Source: Acidobacteriota bacterium
Lineage (GTDB): Bacteria > Acidobacteriota > Terriglobia > Terriglobales > Acidobacteriaceae
Direction: 5' to 3'
Length of the DNA stretch: 44,132 nucleotides
Assembly (NCBI GenBank): GCA_021846945.1
Contig: JAJZVZ010000019.1
Coordinates: forward strand, 1-44,132
Translations under genes and position numbers: made by a program
Notes under the pieces: model-generated
Database searches by the model: none
The model's input: the letters and a program-made list of their open reading frames with translations, nothing else
What the model was told of the DNA's origin: nothing
Shown here: positions 8,350-16,487 of the stretch, piece by piece
Layout: every line of letters starts with the position of its first letter
Numbering within the stretch: the stretch's first letter is position 1

Positions 8350-8465
8350 CAGTCGTCAGGGATCAGTTGTCAGCGGTCAGTTGCTTTGTGCATTGGGTGG
8401 CTGTCGAGGCCAAAGCAATCAGCGGCAGCAAAACTGAAAACTGACAGCTGATGACTGACAACTGC
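8350..8465 (+). repeat. Heptamer inverted-repeat pair of the GTCAGT subtype, rpsN-rpsH gap
   Basis: The 5' array (CAGTCGT, CAGGGAT, CAGTTGT, CAGCGGT, CAGTTG; 8350-8383) and the 3' array (AACTGAA, AACTGAC, AGCTGAT, GACTGAC, AACTG; 8431-8465) are well phased and complementary. The loop is about 47 nt. About 75 nt of unrelated sequence follows before rpsH. Confidence 0.85.
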
Positions 8466-8541
8466 AGTAACCATTCCCGCAGGTTTCCGCCTGGCCACTG
8501 CGAAAAGGCGCGGCGGACGAACGGGGAATGAAGGAGAAGGA

Positions 8542-8937
8542 ATGAGTCTGACTGATCCCGTAGCGGATTTTCTGGCGCGGATCCGGAATGCGATCCGGGC
8601 GCGTCATCAGAAGCTGGATGTGCCGGCTTCGAAGCTAAAGACGGAGATTGCCCGCATCCTCAAGGAAGAGGGCTATATCTCCAACTACAAAACGCAGGAA
8701 GAAGAGGGCAAGCTGGTGCTGCGCGTGTATCTGAAGTATGGCGGCCAGGAACCGGCCATCCGTGATCTGGCGCGCATTTCGCGACCCGGCTGCCGCGTCT
8801 ACGTGGGCCGCGACGAGATCAAGCGCGTCCAGGGCGGACTGGGCATCTCGATTCTCACCACGCCCAAGGGCGTGATGACGGGCCGCCAGGCGCGCCGCGA
8901 AGGCGTAGGCGGCGAGTTGTTGTGCGAAGTGTGGTAA
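8542..8937 (+). CDS. rpsH: 30S ribosomal protein S8
   Basis: S8 binds the central domain of 16S rRNA; in E. coli it represses the spc operon. The 131-residue protein begins MSLTDPVADFLARIRNAI and contains LKEEGYISNYK, the ISRPGCRVYVGRDEIKRVQGGLGISILTTPKGVMT core and ends GGELLCEVW, all diagnostic. AAGGAG precedes the ATG. Confidence 0.99.
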   Translation: MSLTDPVADFLARIRNAIRARHQKLDVPASKLKTEIARILKEEGYISNYKTQEEEGKLVLRVYLKYGGQEPAIRDLARISRPGCRVYVGRDEIKRVQGGLGISILTTPKGVMTGRQARREGVGGELLCEVW

Positions 8938-8940
8938 AGA

Positions 8941-9049
8941 CAGCCGTCAGTGATCAGTTGTCAGCTATCAGTTGGCTTGTGCCGGGTCAAGATCCTTGGC
9001 GGAACCGAAGTTTTTTGCTGAAAGCTGAAGGCTGATAACTGACAACTGT
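8941..9049 (+). repeat. Heptamer inverted-repeat pair, rpsH-rplF gap
   Basis: The 5' array (CAGCCGT, CAGTGAT, CAGTTGT, CAGCTAT, CAGTTGG; 8941-8974) begins 3 bases after the stop. The 3' array (GCTGAAA, GCTGAAG, GCTGATA, ACTGACA, ACTG; 9016-9049) is near-complementary unit by unit, including the switch from AGCTG to ACTG. The loop is about 41 nt. Confidence 0.88.
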
Positions 9050-9117
9050 TTTCCGGCTGCAGTGGAACGACGGGCGAAGGCCCGGGCGGGACTCGCAAGC
9101 CACCAAAGGATTGAAGA

Positions 9118-9657
9118 ATGTCGCGTATTGGAAAGAAGCCAATCCCGCTGCCGGCGGGCGTGAAGTACAAGGTTGAAGGCAATACCGTTCTGGTCGAGGG
9201 GCCGAAGGGCAAAGTCTCGGCGATGATTGCCGACGGAGTTTCACTGAAGACCGTTGACGGACATCTGCTGGTGGAACGCGCGAGCGAGGACAAGGCTGCC
9301 GTGCATGGACTGACGAGGGCCCTGGTCAACAACGCCGTCGAGGGCGTGACCAAGGGCTGGACGAAAGATCTGGACATTGTCGGCATCGGCTACCGCGCGG
9401 AGTTGAAGGGCAAAGGCACGGTGGTGTTCACACTGGGCTACTCGCATCCCATCGAGTTTCCGCTGCCTTCGGGCATCGAGGTGGCCATCGATCCCAAGCA
9501 AACGCACCTGACGATCAGCGGCATCGACCGCCAGAAGGTGGGCCAGGTGGCCGCCGATATGCGCGCGCTACGCAAGCCCGATCCGTACAAGAACAAGGGC
9601 GTGCGCTACTCCAACGAGAAGCTGAAGAAGAAGGCCGGCAAGACGGGAGCAAAGTAA
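9118..9657 (+). CDS. rplF: 50S ribosomal protein L6
   Basis: L6 sits near the sarcin-ricin loop and the translation factor binding site. The 179-residue product starts [15 protein letters not shown] and has [32 protein letters not shown] and the C-terminal [10 protein letters not shown] signature, with both repeats of the L6 fold. AAAGGA precedes ATG 9118. Length is normal. Confidence 0.99.
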   Translation: MSRIGKKPIPLPAGVKYKVEGNTVLVEGPKGKVSAMIADGVSLKTVDGHLLVERASEDKAAVHGLTRALVNNAVEGVTKGWTKDLDIVGIGYRAELKGKGTVVFTLGYSHPIEFPLPSGIEVAIDPKQTHLTISGIDRQKVGQVAADMRALRKPDPYKNKGVRYSNEKLKKKAGKTGAK

Positions 9658-9740
9658 GCTGATAGCAGGCAGCTGACAGCCTGCAGAGAAGAGACGGTGC
9701 CGCAACTGTTCGCTGTCTGCTGTTCGCTGCAAGCTGCAAC
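9658..9740 (+). repeat. Heptamer inverted-repeat pair with reversed orientation, rplF-rplR gap
   Basis: Here the 5' array directly after the stop is of the AGC type (AGCTGAT, AGCAGGC, AGCTGAC, AGCCTGC; 9656-9687). The 3' array is CTGTTCG, CTGTCTG, CTGTTCG, CTGCAAG, CTGCAAC (9704-9740). The arms are still inverted relative to each other, but the order is opposite to the other junctions. The loop is only about 17 nt. Confidence 0.8.
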
Positions 9741-9788
9741 AACCGAACGGGGCCGCGGGGCGGCTCCGCCGATAGGTGAGAGAATAAG

Positions 9789-10145
9789 ATGATTACGCAG
9801 ACCAAGAGGAACGCAATCCGCCAGCGCATTCACGCGCGCATTCGCCAGAAGCTGGCCGGGACCGCTGAGCGGCCGCGGCTGAACGTTTACCGCTCGCTGA
9901 ACCACATCTATGCGCAGGTGATCGACGACCAGAAGGGCGAGACGCTGGCTTCGGCTTCCACGCTGGCGCTCAAGCTCAAGACCGGTGGCAATGTATCCGC
10001 GGCCAAGGAGATTGGCAAGGTGATCGCTGAACGCGCTGCCGAGAAGGGCGTCAAGCGGGTGGTCTTCGATCGCGGCGGCTACCTCTATCACGGGCGCGTC
10101 AAGGCGCTGGCCGATGCGGCCCGCGAGGCGGGGCTGGAGTTTTAA
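9789..10145 (+). CDS. rplR: 50S ribosomal protein L18
   Basis: L18 binds 5S rRNA with L5. The 118-residue protein contains [31 protein letters not shown], the VGKVIAERA-like segment and [28 protein letters not shown] at the C-terminus, the strongest family signature. GGTGAG precedes ATG 9789. Length is typical. Confidence 0.99.
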   Translation: MITQTKRNAIRQRIHARIRQKLAGTAERPRLNVYRSLNHIYAQVIDDQKGETLASASTLALKLKTGGNVSAAKEIGKVIAERAAEKGVKRVVFDRGGYLYHGRVKALADAAREAGLEF

Positions 10146-10147
10146 AG

Positions 10148-10232
10148 CAGCGATCAGCTCTCAGCCATCAGCTTTCAGCTTATGGTGGCAGGATGATCAG
10201 CTCTTCTGAGCACGAAGAGCTGAGAGCTGCAA
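10148..10232 (+). repeat. Heptamer inverted-repeat pair, rplR-rpsE gap
   Basis: The 5' array (CGATCAG, CTCTCAG, CCATCAG, CTTTCAG, CTT; 10148-10181) and a shorter 3' array (GAGCTGA, GAGCTGC; 10214-10232). The loop of about 32 nt contains a small palindrome around AGCTCTTCTGAGC. The last 48 nt before rpsE are non-repeat. Confidence 0.82.
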
Positions 10233-10280
10233 GGGCAGGTTTTCCACGGCGCGTGGCGCCCGGAAGGACAGACAAAAGCA

Positions 10281-10790
10281 ATGACGACTTTGAAGAAGAA
10301 ACTCGATGCCGGCCAGTACAACCTGAAGGATCAGGTGGTGGCCATCAATCGCGTGACCAAGGTGGTGAAGGGCGGCAAGAATATGTCGTTCGCCGCGCTG
10401 GTGGTGGTGGGTGATGCCGCCTCGGGCGTGGTGGGCTACGGTTCGGGCAAGGCCAAGGAGGTTCCCCAGGCCATTCGCAAGGGAATCGAGAGCGCCAAGA
10501 AGAACCTGGTGAAGGTCAATCTGACGGAAACGACGATTCCGCACCAGGTACTGGGACGCTTCGGCTCCGGCCAGGTGCTGCTGAAACCGGCCCCCGAGGG
10601 AACCGGCGTGATCGCCGGCGGCGCGGTGCGCGCGGTGATGACTTCGGCCGGCGTGCAGAACGTGCTGACCAAGAGCCTGGGCTCGGCCAATCCGCATAAC
10701 GTCATTAAGGCCACCTTTGCGGCGCTGGAGCAACTGCGTGACCGGGCCGAAGTGGCTGCCACGCGCGGCAAAACGGCGGAGGAGCTGTAA
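10281..10790 (+). CDS. rpsE: 30S ribosomal protein S5
   Basis: S5 affects decoding fidelity and the mRNA entry tunnel. The 169-residue protein has the N-terminal double-stranded RNA-binding fold ([27 protein letters not shown], then [17 protein letters not shown]) and the C-terminal [38 protein letters not shown] block. Its last codons carry GGAGGA, the ribosome binding site for rpmD three bases further on. Confidence 0.99.
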   Translation: MTTLKKKLDAGQYNLKDQVVAINRVTKVVKGGKNMSFAALVVVGDAASGVVGYGSGKAKEVPQAIRKGIESAKKNLVKVNLTETTIPHQVLGRFGSGQVLLKPAPEGTGVIAGGAVRAVMTSAGVQNVLTKSLGSANPHNVIKATFAALEQLRDRAEVAATRGKTAEEL

Positions 10791-10793
10791 ATC

Positions 10794-10982
10794 ATGGCGG
10801 AAACCAGGAAGATTCGCATTCAGTACTACCGCTCGGCCATCGCCACACCTACCAAGCACAAGCTGGTGGTCAAGGGGCTGGGCTTCACGCGGCTGAACCA
10901 GATTGTCGAGCGCGAGGATACGGCAGCGGTGCGGGGCATGGTGAAGACGGTGCCGCATCTTGTCCGGATTGTCGAAAAGTAA
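10794..10982 (+). CDS. rpmD: 50S ribosomal protein L30
   Basis: L30 is a small protein of the large subunit. The 62 residues contain KIRIQYYRSAIATPTKHKLVVKGLGFTRLNQIVEREDTAAVRGMVKTVPHLVRIV, the full family core; length is normal. The start ATG is 3 bases after the rpsE stop and uses GGAGGA within rpsE, so the pair is likely coupled. Confidence 0.97.
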   Translation: MAETRKIRIQYYRSAIATPTKHKLVVKGLGFTRLNQIVEREDTAAVRGMVKTVPHLVRIVEK

Positions 10983-10987
10983 TTGAA

Positions 10988-11057
10988 CAGATATCAGCTT
11001 TCGGCTCCGGCTTGCCCCGGGAGAAGTGAAAACTGAGAGCTGAAGGCTGATAACTGC
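10988..11057 (+). repeat. Heptamer inverted-repeat pair with almost no loop, rpmD-rplO gap
   Basis: The 5' array (ATCAGCT, TTCGGCT, CCGGCTT; 10988-11010) and the 3' array (AACTGAG, AGCTGAA, GGCTGAT, AACTGC; 11029-11057) are complementary. Only about 18 nt separate the arms, making this one of the tightest hairpins of the set. Confidence 0.82.
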
Positions 11058-11112
11058 TTTTATAACGCGAGTCGGCGAGACTCAATCCTGCCGGCGCTAT
11101 AGCGAGGAGAAT

Positions 11113-11574
11113 ATGGCAAAGAATCTATCGAATCTGCGCGCGCCCAAGAAGGCGAATACCGGTCGCAAGCGTGTTGGCCGGGGCATGGGCTCCGGCATGG
11201 GCAAGACCTCAACCCGCGGCCACAAGGGCCAGGGCTCACGCTCCGGTTCGAGCCTGATGCGCGGTTTTGAAGGCGGCCAGATGCCGCTGCACCGGCGCCT
11301 GCCCAAGCGCGGATTTACCAACATCTTCCGCACCGAGTACACGGTGGTGAATCTGGACCGGATCGCGGCGCTGGATGTGGCTGAGATCGGCCTCGACGAT
11401 TACGCCAAGCTCGGCCTGGCCTCGAAGCGGAATGCGCTGATCAAGGTTCTCGGCTCGGGTGAGCTGACTTCGGCAAAGACCATTCATGCCCACAAGTTTT
11501 CCAAGTCGGCGGCGGAAAAAATCGAGAAGGCCGGCGGCAAGGCTGTGGTTGCGGGCGCTCCGGCAGCGGCTTGA
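11113..11574 (+). CDS. rplO: 50S ribosomal protein L15
   Basis: L15 is a late-assembling large-subunit protein. The 153 residues begin with LSNLRAPKKANTGRKRVGRGMGSGMGKTSTRGHKGQ, the conserved basic N-terminus, followed by FEGGQMPLHRRLPKRGF and the C-terminal ISAEKI-like region SKSAAEKIEKAGG. GAGGAG precedes ATG 11113. The 230-bp gap to secY is the only large spacer in the operon without heptamers. Confidence 0.99.
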   Translation: MAKNLSNLRAPKKANTGRKRVGRGMGSGMGKTSTRGHKGQGSRSGSSLMRGFEGGQMPLHRRLPKRGFTNIFRTEYTVVNLDRIAALDVAEIGLDDYAKLGLASKRNALIKVLGSGELTSAKTIHAHKFSKSAAEKIEKAGGKAVVAGAPAAA

Positions 11575-11804
11575 GGTTGTGCGGTTTCCCACCTGCAACC
11601 TTCTTAGTCCCGGAACGGTGCAGGACATGGGTCCCCGGGTGCAAAGGCTGTGACCGCGAACACGGCGCGGGCTGTTTTCGGGGCTTGAGAATGGCTGCCT
11701 GAACCATTCCGCAGCAGGCGACAAGCTTGGCTCGTCGCGCGTAAGATGGTGGATACCGGCAGAGATTTATAGGGGCGGCAGACGCCTGAAGCGGATTACC
11801 AATT
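11575..11804 (+). other. Long repeat-free spacer between rplO and secY
   Basis: This 230-bp gap has no gene and none of the heptamer arrays seen at other long junctions. It contains CCTGCA (11592-11597) and TGCAGG (11619-11624), a 6-bp inverted repeat with a 21-nt loop. A TATAGG element lies about 30 nt before secY. It could hold an internal promoter or leader for secY-adk-map, but there is no clear -35 box and the idea is weak. Confidence 0.4.
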
Positions 11805-13193
11805 ATGCTTGAGAAGTTCCTCAATATCTTCCGAATTCCCGACCTGCGCAAGCGGGTGTTCTTCACCATGGGCATCCTGGCCGTTTACCGGCTGGGCGCC
11901 TGGATTCCCACGCCGGGCGTGAACGCGCACCAATTGGAACTGCTCTTCAGCGGGCAGAGCGGGTCGGCGCTGGGGCTGATGGACCTGTTCACCGGTGGCA
12001 CGCTGCGCCGCATGACCATCTTTGCCCTGGGCATCATGCCCTATATTACGGCGTCTATTATCTTTCAGCTTCTGACCGTCGTATATGAGCCGCTGCGGCG
12101 CATTGAAAAGGAAGGCGAACTGGGCCGGCGCAAGATCACGCAGTGGACCCGCTACCTGACCGTCATTCTGGGGGCGCTGCAGTCGATCGGCATCGCATTC
12201 ATGCTTACCCGCTCGCCGGGCCTGGTGCTCAATCCGGGCATCGGCTTTGACTTAATGACGGTGTTGACGCTGACCACGGGCACGGCCTTCATCATGTGGC
12301 TGGGCGAGCAGATTACTGACCGGGGCATCGGCAACGGCATGAGCCTGCTGATCTTTGCAGGTATTGTGGCCGGCCTGCCGCGTGGCGTGGCTGAGATGTA
12401 CCAGAAGGTACAGACCGACGCCTGGGGTTCGGTGACCATGCTGGTGGTACTGCTGCTTTTGGTTGGCATGGTGGCCGTGGTGGCCTTTATCGTCTTCGTC
12501 GAGCGGGCGGAGCGGCGCATTCCTATCCAGAGCGCGCGGCGCATCGTCGGCCGGCGCATGATGGGCGGGCAATCGAGCCACTTGCCGCTCAAGGTGAACT
12601 CCGGCGGCGTGATGCCGATTATCTTTGCCAGCTCCATCCTTTCTGCGCCGTTGATGTTCGGCACGTCGGAGTTCGTGCAGAACAGCAAGTTTCTCCAGCC
12701 CATCATGCAGGCGCTTCAGCCCGGCTATCCGTGGTATGAGCTTCTGAACTGCCTGGGCATCATCTTTTTTGCGTATTTTTATGTTTCGATCGTGATGAAG
12801 CCGGACGACATTGCCGACAACTTCCGCAAGTCGGGATCGTTTATCCCCGGCATTCGGCCCGGCAAGCGCACGTCGGATTTCATCAATGACATTCTTACCC
12901 GCATTACTTTGGTAGGCGCGCTCTACCTGATTCTAGTTTCACTGGTACCGACATTCCTGATCTCGGGCATCCGTTTCGACAAGATATGGCTCATCGGCCG
13001 GGCCTTTGAGAATCTGCCGACCTGGGCGATTCACGGCATGGGGGTCAATTTCTACTTTGGCGGCACCTCGCTGCTCATTGTGGTGGGTGTGGCTATGGAT
13101 ACGGTCAACCAGATCGAATCGCAGCTCGTCATGCGTCACTATGACGGCTTTTCCCCGCGCTCCGGTCGCATACGCGGAAGGAAAACCTGGTAA
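11805..13193 (+). CDS. secY: Protein translocase subunit SecY
   Basis: SecY is the channel of the Sec translocon in the inner membrane. The 462-residue protein opens LNIFRIPDLRKRVFFTMGILAVYRLGAWIPTPGV and has about ten hydrophobic segments. GIMPYITASIIFQLL (TM2), RGIGNGMSLLIFAGI, the cytoplasmic ARRIVGRRMMGGQSSHLPLKVN loop and GIRPGKRTSDFI are the usual signatures. The ribosome binding site is weak. The stop TAA overlaps the adk ATG by one base. Confidence 0.99.
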   Translation: MLEKFLNIFRIPDLRKRVFFTMGILAVYRLGAWIPTPGVNAHQLELLFSGQSGSALGLMDLFTGGTLRRMTIFALGIMPYITASIIFQLLTVVYEPLRRIEKEGELGRRKITQWTRYLTVILGALQSIGIAFMLTRSPGLVLNPGIGFDLMTVLTLTTGTAFIMWLGEQITDRGIGNGMSLLIFAGIVAGLPRGVAEMYQKVQTDAWGSVTMLVVLLLLVGMVAVVAFIVFVERAERRIPIQSARRIVGRRMMGGQSSHLPLKVNSGGVMPIIFASSILSAPLMFGTSEFVQNSKFLQPIMQALQPGYPWYELLNCLGIIFFAYFYVSIVMKPDDIADNFRKSGSFIPGIRPGKRTSDFINDILTRITLVGALYLILVSLVPTFLISGIRFDKIWLIGRAFENLPTWAIHGMGVNFYFGGTSLLIVVGVAMDTVNQIESQLVMRHYDGFSPRSGRIRGRKTW

Positions 13194-13915
13194 TGTCATC
13201 ATCGGTAAGTGCCGTGCAACGTGGCCGGGCAGCGGGAAGAAAGACCGCTCCCGGCCCGATTCTTTTAATGGGCGCACCGGGTGTGGGCAAGGGGACCCAG
13301 GCCAAGGAGCTGGTGAAGTTGTGGGGAATTCCGCAAATCTCCACCGGCGACCTGTTGCGCGCCAATGTGGCCCAGGATACTTCGCTGGGCCGGGTGGCCA
13401 AGGAGATCATGGGGCGGGGAGAGCTGGTTCCCGATTCCCTGGTGGATGAAATGGTGGCGGTGCGGCTCCAGCAGCCCGATGCTGCCAAGGGATACATTCT
13501 GGACGGGTTTCCGCGCACGCTGGGGCAGGCTGGCTGGCTGGACGGGCGGCTGGCCGCGCAGCCGAAGCCACTACCGGTGGTTGCTGTCAGCATTCAAGTC
13601 GACTATAATCAATTACTGCGCCGGATTACCGGTCGCCGGAATTGTCCTGTCTGCCAGACCATCTACAACATCTATGTGAATCCGCCCCGGCGGGATGGAT
13701 TCTGCGATGTGGAGGGCGCGGCGCTGGTTCAGAGGGCTGACGACACGGAACAGGTATTCAAGGAGCGCATGCGCGCCTACGCGGCCCTTACGGCGCCCGT
13801 CGTCGAGCATTACCGGGCCTTAGGACGTTTTGCGGAAGTGAATGGAGACCGGCCGATAGCGGAAGTTGCGGCCGGAATTGTTGCCGCCGTCGAGCGGCTG
13901 CGCGAGACGGCGTAG
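13193..13915 (+). CDS. adk: Adenylate kinase, zinc-type LID
   Basis: Adenylate kinase interconverts ATP+AMP and 2 ADP in the cytoplasm. The 240-residue protein has the P-loop GAPGVGKGT (27-35), STGDLLR for AMP binding, DGFPRT, and a long LID with C151, C154 and C171. The fourth zinc ligand position is E174 in place of the usual Cys or Asp. An extra 20-residue basic N-terminus precedes the P-loop strand, so a later start cannot be excluded; ATG 13193 overlaps the secY stop and has GGAAGGA upstream. The secY-adk-map order is classical. Confidence 0.97.
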   Translation: MSSSVSAVQRGRAAGRKTAPGPILLMGAPGVGKGTQAKELVKLWGIPQISTGDLLRANVAQDTSLGRVAKEIMGRGELVPDSLVDEMVAVRLQQPDAAKGYILDGFPRTLGQAGWLDGRLAAQPKPLPVVAVSIQVDYNQLLRRITGRRNCPVCQTIYNIYVNPPRRDGFCDVEGAALVQRADDTEQVFKERMRAYAALTAPVVEHYRALGRFAEVNGDRPIAEVAAGIVAAVERLRETA

Positions 13916-13945
13916 CCGGATGGCGTGTTTGCGCGTAAGAAGCTT

Positions 13946-14020
13946 TTATCAGCTGGCAGCTTTCAGTTGTCGGTTCGATTGCTGGTAACTGTCGGTGGTT
14001 AGCTGCCGGCTGAAGGCTGG
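13946..14020 (+). repeat. Heptamer inverted-repeat pair, adk-map gap
   Basis: The 5' array (TATCAGC, TGGCAGC, TTTCAGT, TGTCGGT; 13946-13976) and the 3' array (GGTAACT, GTCGGTG, GTTAGCT, GCCGGCT, GAAGGCT; 13982-14020) are complementary in their central units. The array ends only 5 nt before the GTG start of map and replaces a normal ribosome binding site. Confidence 0.78.
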
Positions 14021-14025
14021 GTTGA

Positions 14026-14775
14026 GTGGCAGTTGTACTGAAGTCGTCTCAGGAAATCGAGAAGATGCGCCGCGCGGGCCGGGTGGTTCGCGAGGTGCTG
14101 GAGCTGGTGCGAGGCCACGTAAAGCCGGGCGCCACCACGCTCGATCTTGAGAAGGCTGCGGAAGCTCGCCTTGCTCAGTTGGGCGTAAAGGCCGCTTTCA
14201 AGGGATATCACGGCTTTCCGTGCGTCCTGTGCACGTCGATCAATAGCGAGGTGGTGCACGGGATTCCGTCCTCCAAGCGTGTTCTCAAGGAAGGGGATAT
14301 CGTTTCGGTCGACTTCGGGGTGGTGGTAGACGGCTACTACGGCGATGCGGCGATCACGGTGCCGGTGGGCAGGATTGACGCGGACACTGCGCGGCTGCTG
14401 GCGGCGACGGAAGCTTCGCTGCAAGCAGGCATTGCGGTGGTCAAGCCGGGGGCGACCCTGGGTGATGTGGGCGCAGCCGTGCAAGGAGTGGTTGAGCGCG
14501 AGGGTTTTTCGGTGGTGCGGGATTTTGTGGGCCATGGTATTGGGGCCCAGATGCACGAAGATCCGCAGGTGCCGAACTTTGGCGAGGCCGGCCGAGGCAT
14601 GAAGTTGCGCGCGGGCATGGTGATCGCCATCGAACCGATGGTGAACGCCGGCAGGCCGGATGTGATGGTTTTGGACGATGGCTGGACAGCGGTGGCCAAA
14701 GACGGAAGTATGAGTGCTCATTTTGAGCACACGGTGGCGGTTACTGCCAGCGGAGCGAGGGTTCTGACCGAGTAA
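14026..14775 (+). CDS. map: Methionine aminopeptidase, type I
   Basis: This enzyme removes the initiator methionine from nascent proteins. All five metal ligands are in place: D96 and D107 (SVDFG, YGDAAI), H170 (FVGHGIG), E203 (AIEPM) and E234 (EHTVAVT), and H79 lies in the substrate pocket. Length (249) is normal and there is no N-terminal zinc-finger extension, so it is type Ia. The start is GTG 14026 with a poor ribosome binding site because the repeat array reaches almost to the start. Confidence 0.98.
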   Translation: MAVVLKSSQEIEKMRRAGRVVREVLELVRGHVKPGATTLDLEKAAEARLAQLGVKAAFKGYHGFPCVLCTSINSEVVHGIPSSKRVLKEGDIVSVDFGVVVDGYYGDAAITVPVGRIDADTARLLAATEASLQAGIAVVKPGATLGDVGAAVQGVVEREGFSVVRDFVGHGIGAQMHEDPQVPNFGEAGRGMKLRAGMVIAIEPMVNAGRPDVMVLDDGWTAVAKDGSMSAHFEHTVAVTASGARVLTE

Positions 14776-14834
14776 AAACGCTCGGTCCAACAGGCCGGCC
14801 ACGCCTGGAGCAGGTCGGCGGAATGGGATGCGGT

Positions 14835-15053
14835 TTGTCGAAGGAAGATGCGATTGAGGTCATGGCGACGGTCATTGAGACCTTGCCGAATGCCATGTTC
14901 AAGGTGAAGCTCGAAACGAATCACGAAGTGCTGGCCCATGTCTCGGGGCGGATGCGCAAGAACTTTATCCGCATTCTGCCCGGCGACCGCGTTGCCGTGG
15001 AATTGAGCCCCTACGATCTGAATCGCGGACGCATCGTGTACCGCTATAAGTAG
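14835..15053 (+). CDS. infA: Translation initiation factor IF-1
   Basis: IF-1 is a single OB-fold protein that occupies the A site during initiation. From TTG 14835 the product is 72 residues, exactly the family length, starting MSKEDAIEV and containing [54 protein letters not shown]. An ATG at 14823 would add four residues (MGCG) and is the alternative start; neither has a strong ribosome binding site. It lies between map and rpmJ, as in many genomes. Confidence 0.93.
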   Translation: MSKEDAIEVMATVIETLPNAMFKVKLETNHEVLAHVSGRMRKNFIRILPGDRVAVELSPYDLNRGRIVYRYK

Positions 15054-15133
15054 CTCTCAGCCGTCAGCTTTCAGTTTTTCTGTGCTGAGGAAGCAGCCTC
15101 AACTGTTAAAGGCTGTGAGATGAAGGCTGAGAA
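15054..15133 (+). repeat. Heptamer inverted-repeat pair, infA-rpmJ gap
   Basis: The 5' array (CTCTCAG, CCGTCAG, CTTTCAG; 15054-15074) begins on the first base after the infA stop. The 3' array (GGCTGTG, AGATGAA, GGCTGAG; 15110-15133) is its reverse-complement type. The loop is about 33 nt. Confidence 0.8.
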
Positions 15134-15180
15134 ACAATGTACCGCGCCTGGTTTTTTACGCGCGGAGAAGGGCAGCAGGC

Positions 15181-15294
15181 ATGAAGGTCCGTGCATCGGT
15201 TAAGAAGATTTGCGTGAAGTGCAAGGTCATCACCCGCCACGGCGTGGTGCGTGTGATCTGCGAGAACGCAAAGCACAAGCAGCGCCAGGGCTAG
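15181..15294 (+). CDS. rpmJ: 50S ribosomal protein L36, zinc-binding form
   Basis: This 37-residue protein starts [17 protein letters not shown] and ends [10 protein letters not shown], the unmistakable L36 pattern. C11, C14, C27 and H32 are the zinc ligands, so this is the zinc-dependent form. The ATG at 15181 follows GGAG/AAGGG. It sits between infA and rpsM at the start of the alpha operon, its usual place. Confidence 0.98.
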   Translation: MKVRASVKKICVKCKVITRHGVVRVICENAKHKQRQG

Positions 15295-15295
15295 G

Positions 15296-15396
15296 GCAGA
15301 CTGGCAGACGAGGAGACTCCCACAAAGGGAACGGAGAACAGTCATAAAGCAGGTGCGAGAGCAACAAGGAGCTGTGGACTGTCCGCTGTAAACTGG
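15296..15396 (+). repeat. Weak heptamer traces, rpmJ-rpsM gap
   Basis: The 218-bp gap holds GCTGTGG, ACTGTCC, GCTGTAA, ACTGG in 7-bp phase at 15371-15396. A possible decayed partner (GGCAGACTGGCAGACG, 15295-15310) lies near the stop. The complementarity is poor. The remaining 116 bp up to rpsM show no repeat or gene. Confidence 0.45.
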
Positions 15397-15512
15397 AAAG
15401 AGGCTAGTTAGCTTGAGTCAAGGCTTGCGATGAACCTCGGGAGGCGCTCCGATTAACTCGTGCGAACCGGTTGAGGCCGGGGCACATAACCTGAAGCAGC
15501 AAAGGAATCCAA

Positions 15513-15899
15513 ATGGCACGTATTGCTGGCGTCGATCTGCCCCGCAACAAGCAGGCGCGGATTGCGCTCACATACATTTTCGGGATCGGCAATTCCCGCT
15601 CGCAGAAGATTCTGGAGAAGGCGACTGTTGATCCCTTCAAGAAGATCCAGGACCTGGGCGAGGACGAGGTGAACCGCATCCGCCAGGTGATTGAGGACGA
15701 AGGAGACGTCGAGGGCGATCTGCGCAAAGACACCTCAATGCACATCAAGCGCCTCATCGATATCCAGAGCTACCGGGGTCTGCGGCACCGGCGCTCGCTC
15801 CCGGTGCGCGGCCAGCGCACCCACACCAATGCCCGCACTCGCAAGGGCCCACGTAAGGGCACGATTGCCGGCAAGAAGAAAGCGACGGCGAAGACCTAA
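15513..15899 (+). CDS. rpsM: 30S ribosomal protein S13
   Basis: S13 lies in the small-subunit head and forms bridges to the large subunit. The 128-residue product has [26 protein letters not shown], a helix-hairpin-helix type RNA-binding region, and the C-terminal [30 protein letters not shown] signature. AAAGGA precedes ATG 15513. Its stop overlaps the rpsK ATG by one base. Confidence 0.99.
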   Translation: MARIAGVDLPRNKQARIALTYIFGIGNSRSQKILEKATVDPFKKIQDLGEDEVNRIRQVIEDEGDVEGDLRKDTSMHIKRLIDIQSYRGLRHRRSLPVRGQRTHTNARTRKGPRKGTIAGKKKATAKT

Positions 15900-16318
15900 T
15901 GGCGAAACCACAGCAGGGCGGAGCCGGCAAGGCCGCCAAGAACAAGAAGTTCAAGAAGCGCGAGCGCAAGAATGTGCCGTTTGGCGTTGCGCACATTCAG
16001 GCCTCGTTCAACAACACCATCGTGACCATCACCGACCAGATGGGCAACACCATCAGCTGGAAGAGCGCGGGGTCGCTGGGTTTCCGCGGCTCGCGCAAGG
16101 GTACGCCGTTTGCGGCGCAACAGGCGGCTTCGAATGCCGCCGGTATGGCCCGCGATCACGGCCTGCGCGCGGTCGATGTGCGTGTAACCGGGCCGGGCTC
16201 GGGCCGTGAGTCGGCGATTCGCGCTCTGGCTGCCGCGGGGATTGAAGTGAAGTCGATCCGCGACGCGACGCCGGTGCCGCATAATGGCTGCCGGCCGCCG
16301 AAGCGGAGAAGGGTCTAA
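15899..16318 (+). CDS. rpsK: 30S ribosomal protein S11
   Basis: S11 is a platform protein that contacts mRNA near the E site. The 139 residues include a basic Lys-rich N-terminus, [44 protein letters not shown] and the C-terminal [20 protein letters not shown], all conserved. It overlaps rpsM by one base, consistent with translational coupling. Confidence 0.99.
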   Translation: MAKPQQGGAGKAAKNKKFKKRERKNVPFGVAHIQASFNNTIVTITDQMGNTISWKSAGSLGFRGSRKGTPFAAQQAASNAAGMARDHGLRAVDVRVTGPGSGRESAIRALAAAGIEVKSIRDATPVPHNGCRPPKRRRV

Positions 16319-16323
16319 GAAGG

Positions 16324-16420
16324 AGCTATCAGCCGTCAGCTATCCGTTCCCTGGAGCCGCTCGCTATCGTCGAGCCCTCCATATGGAAAAGAAAAGCTAA
16401 GGGCTGAAAGCTGAAAGCTA
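16324..16420 (+). repeat. Heptamer inverted-repeat pair, rpsK-rpsD gap
   Basis: The 5' array (GCTATCA, GCCGTCA, GCTATCC; 16324-16345) and the 3' array (AGCTAAG, GGCTGAA, AGCTGAA, AGCTAAA; 16394-16421) are complementary. The loop is about 48 nt, and a further 67 nt of ordinary sequence precedes rpsD. Confidence 0.8.
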
Positions 16421-16487
16421 AACCGGGCCGGGATGACATCTGTTGCAGCGGACGTAAACCGGCCGACATCCGAAGTCAGGAGAAGAA

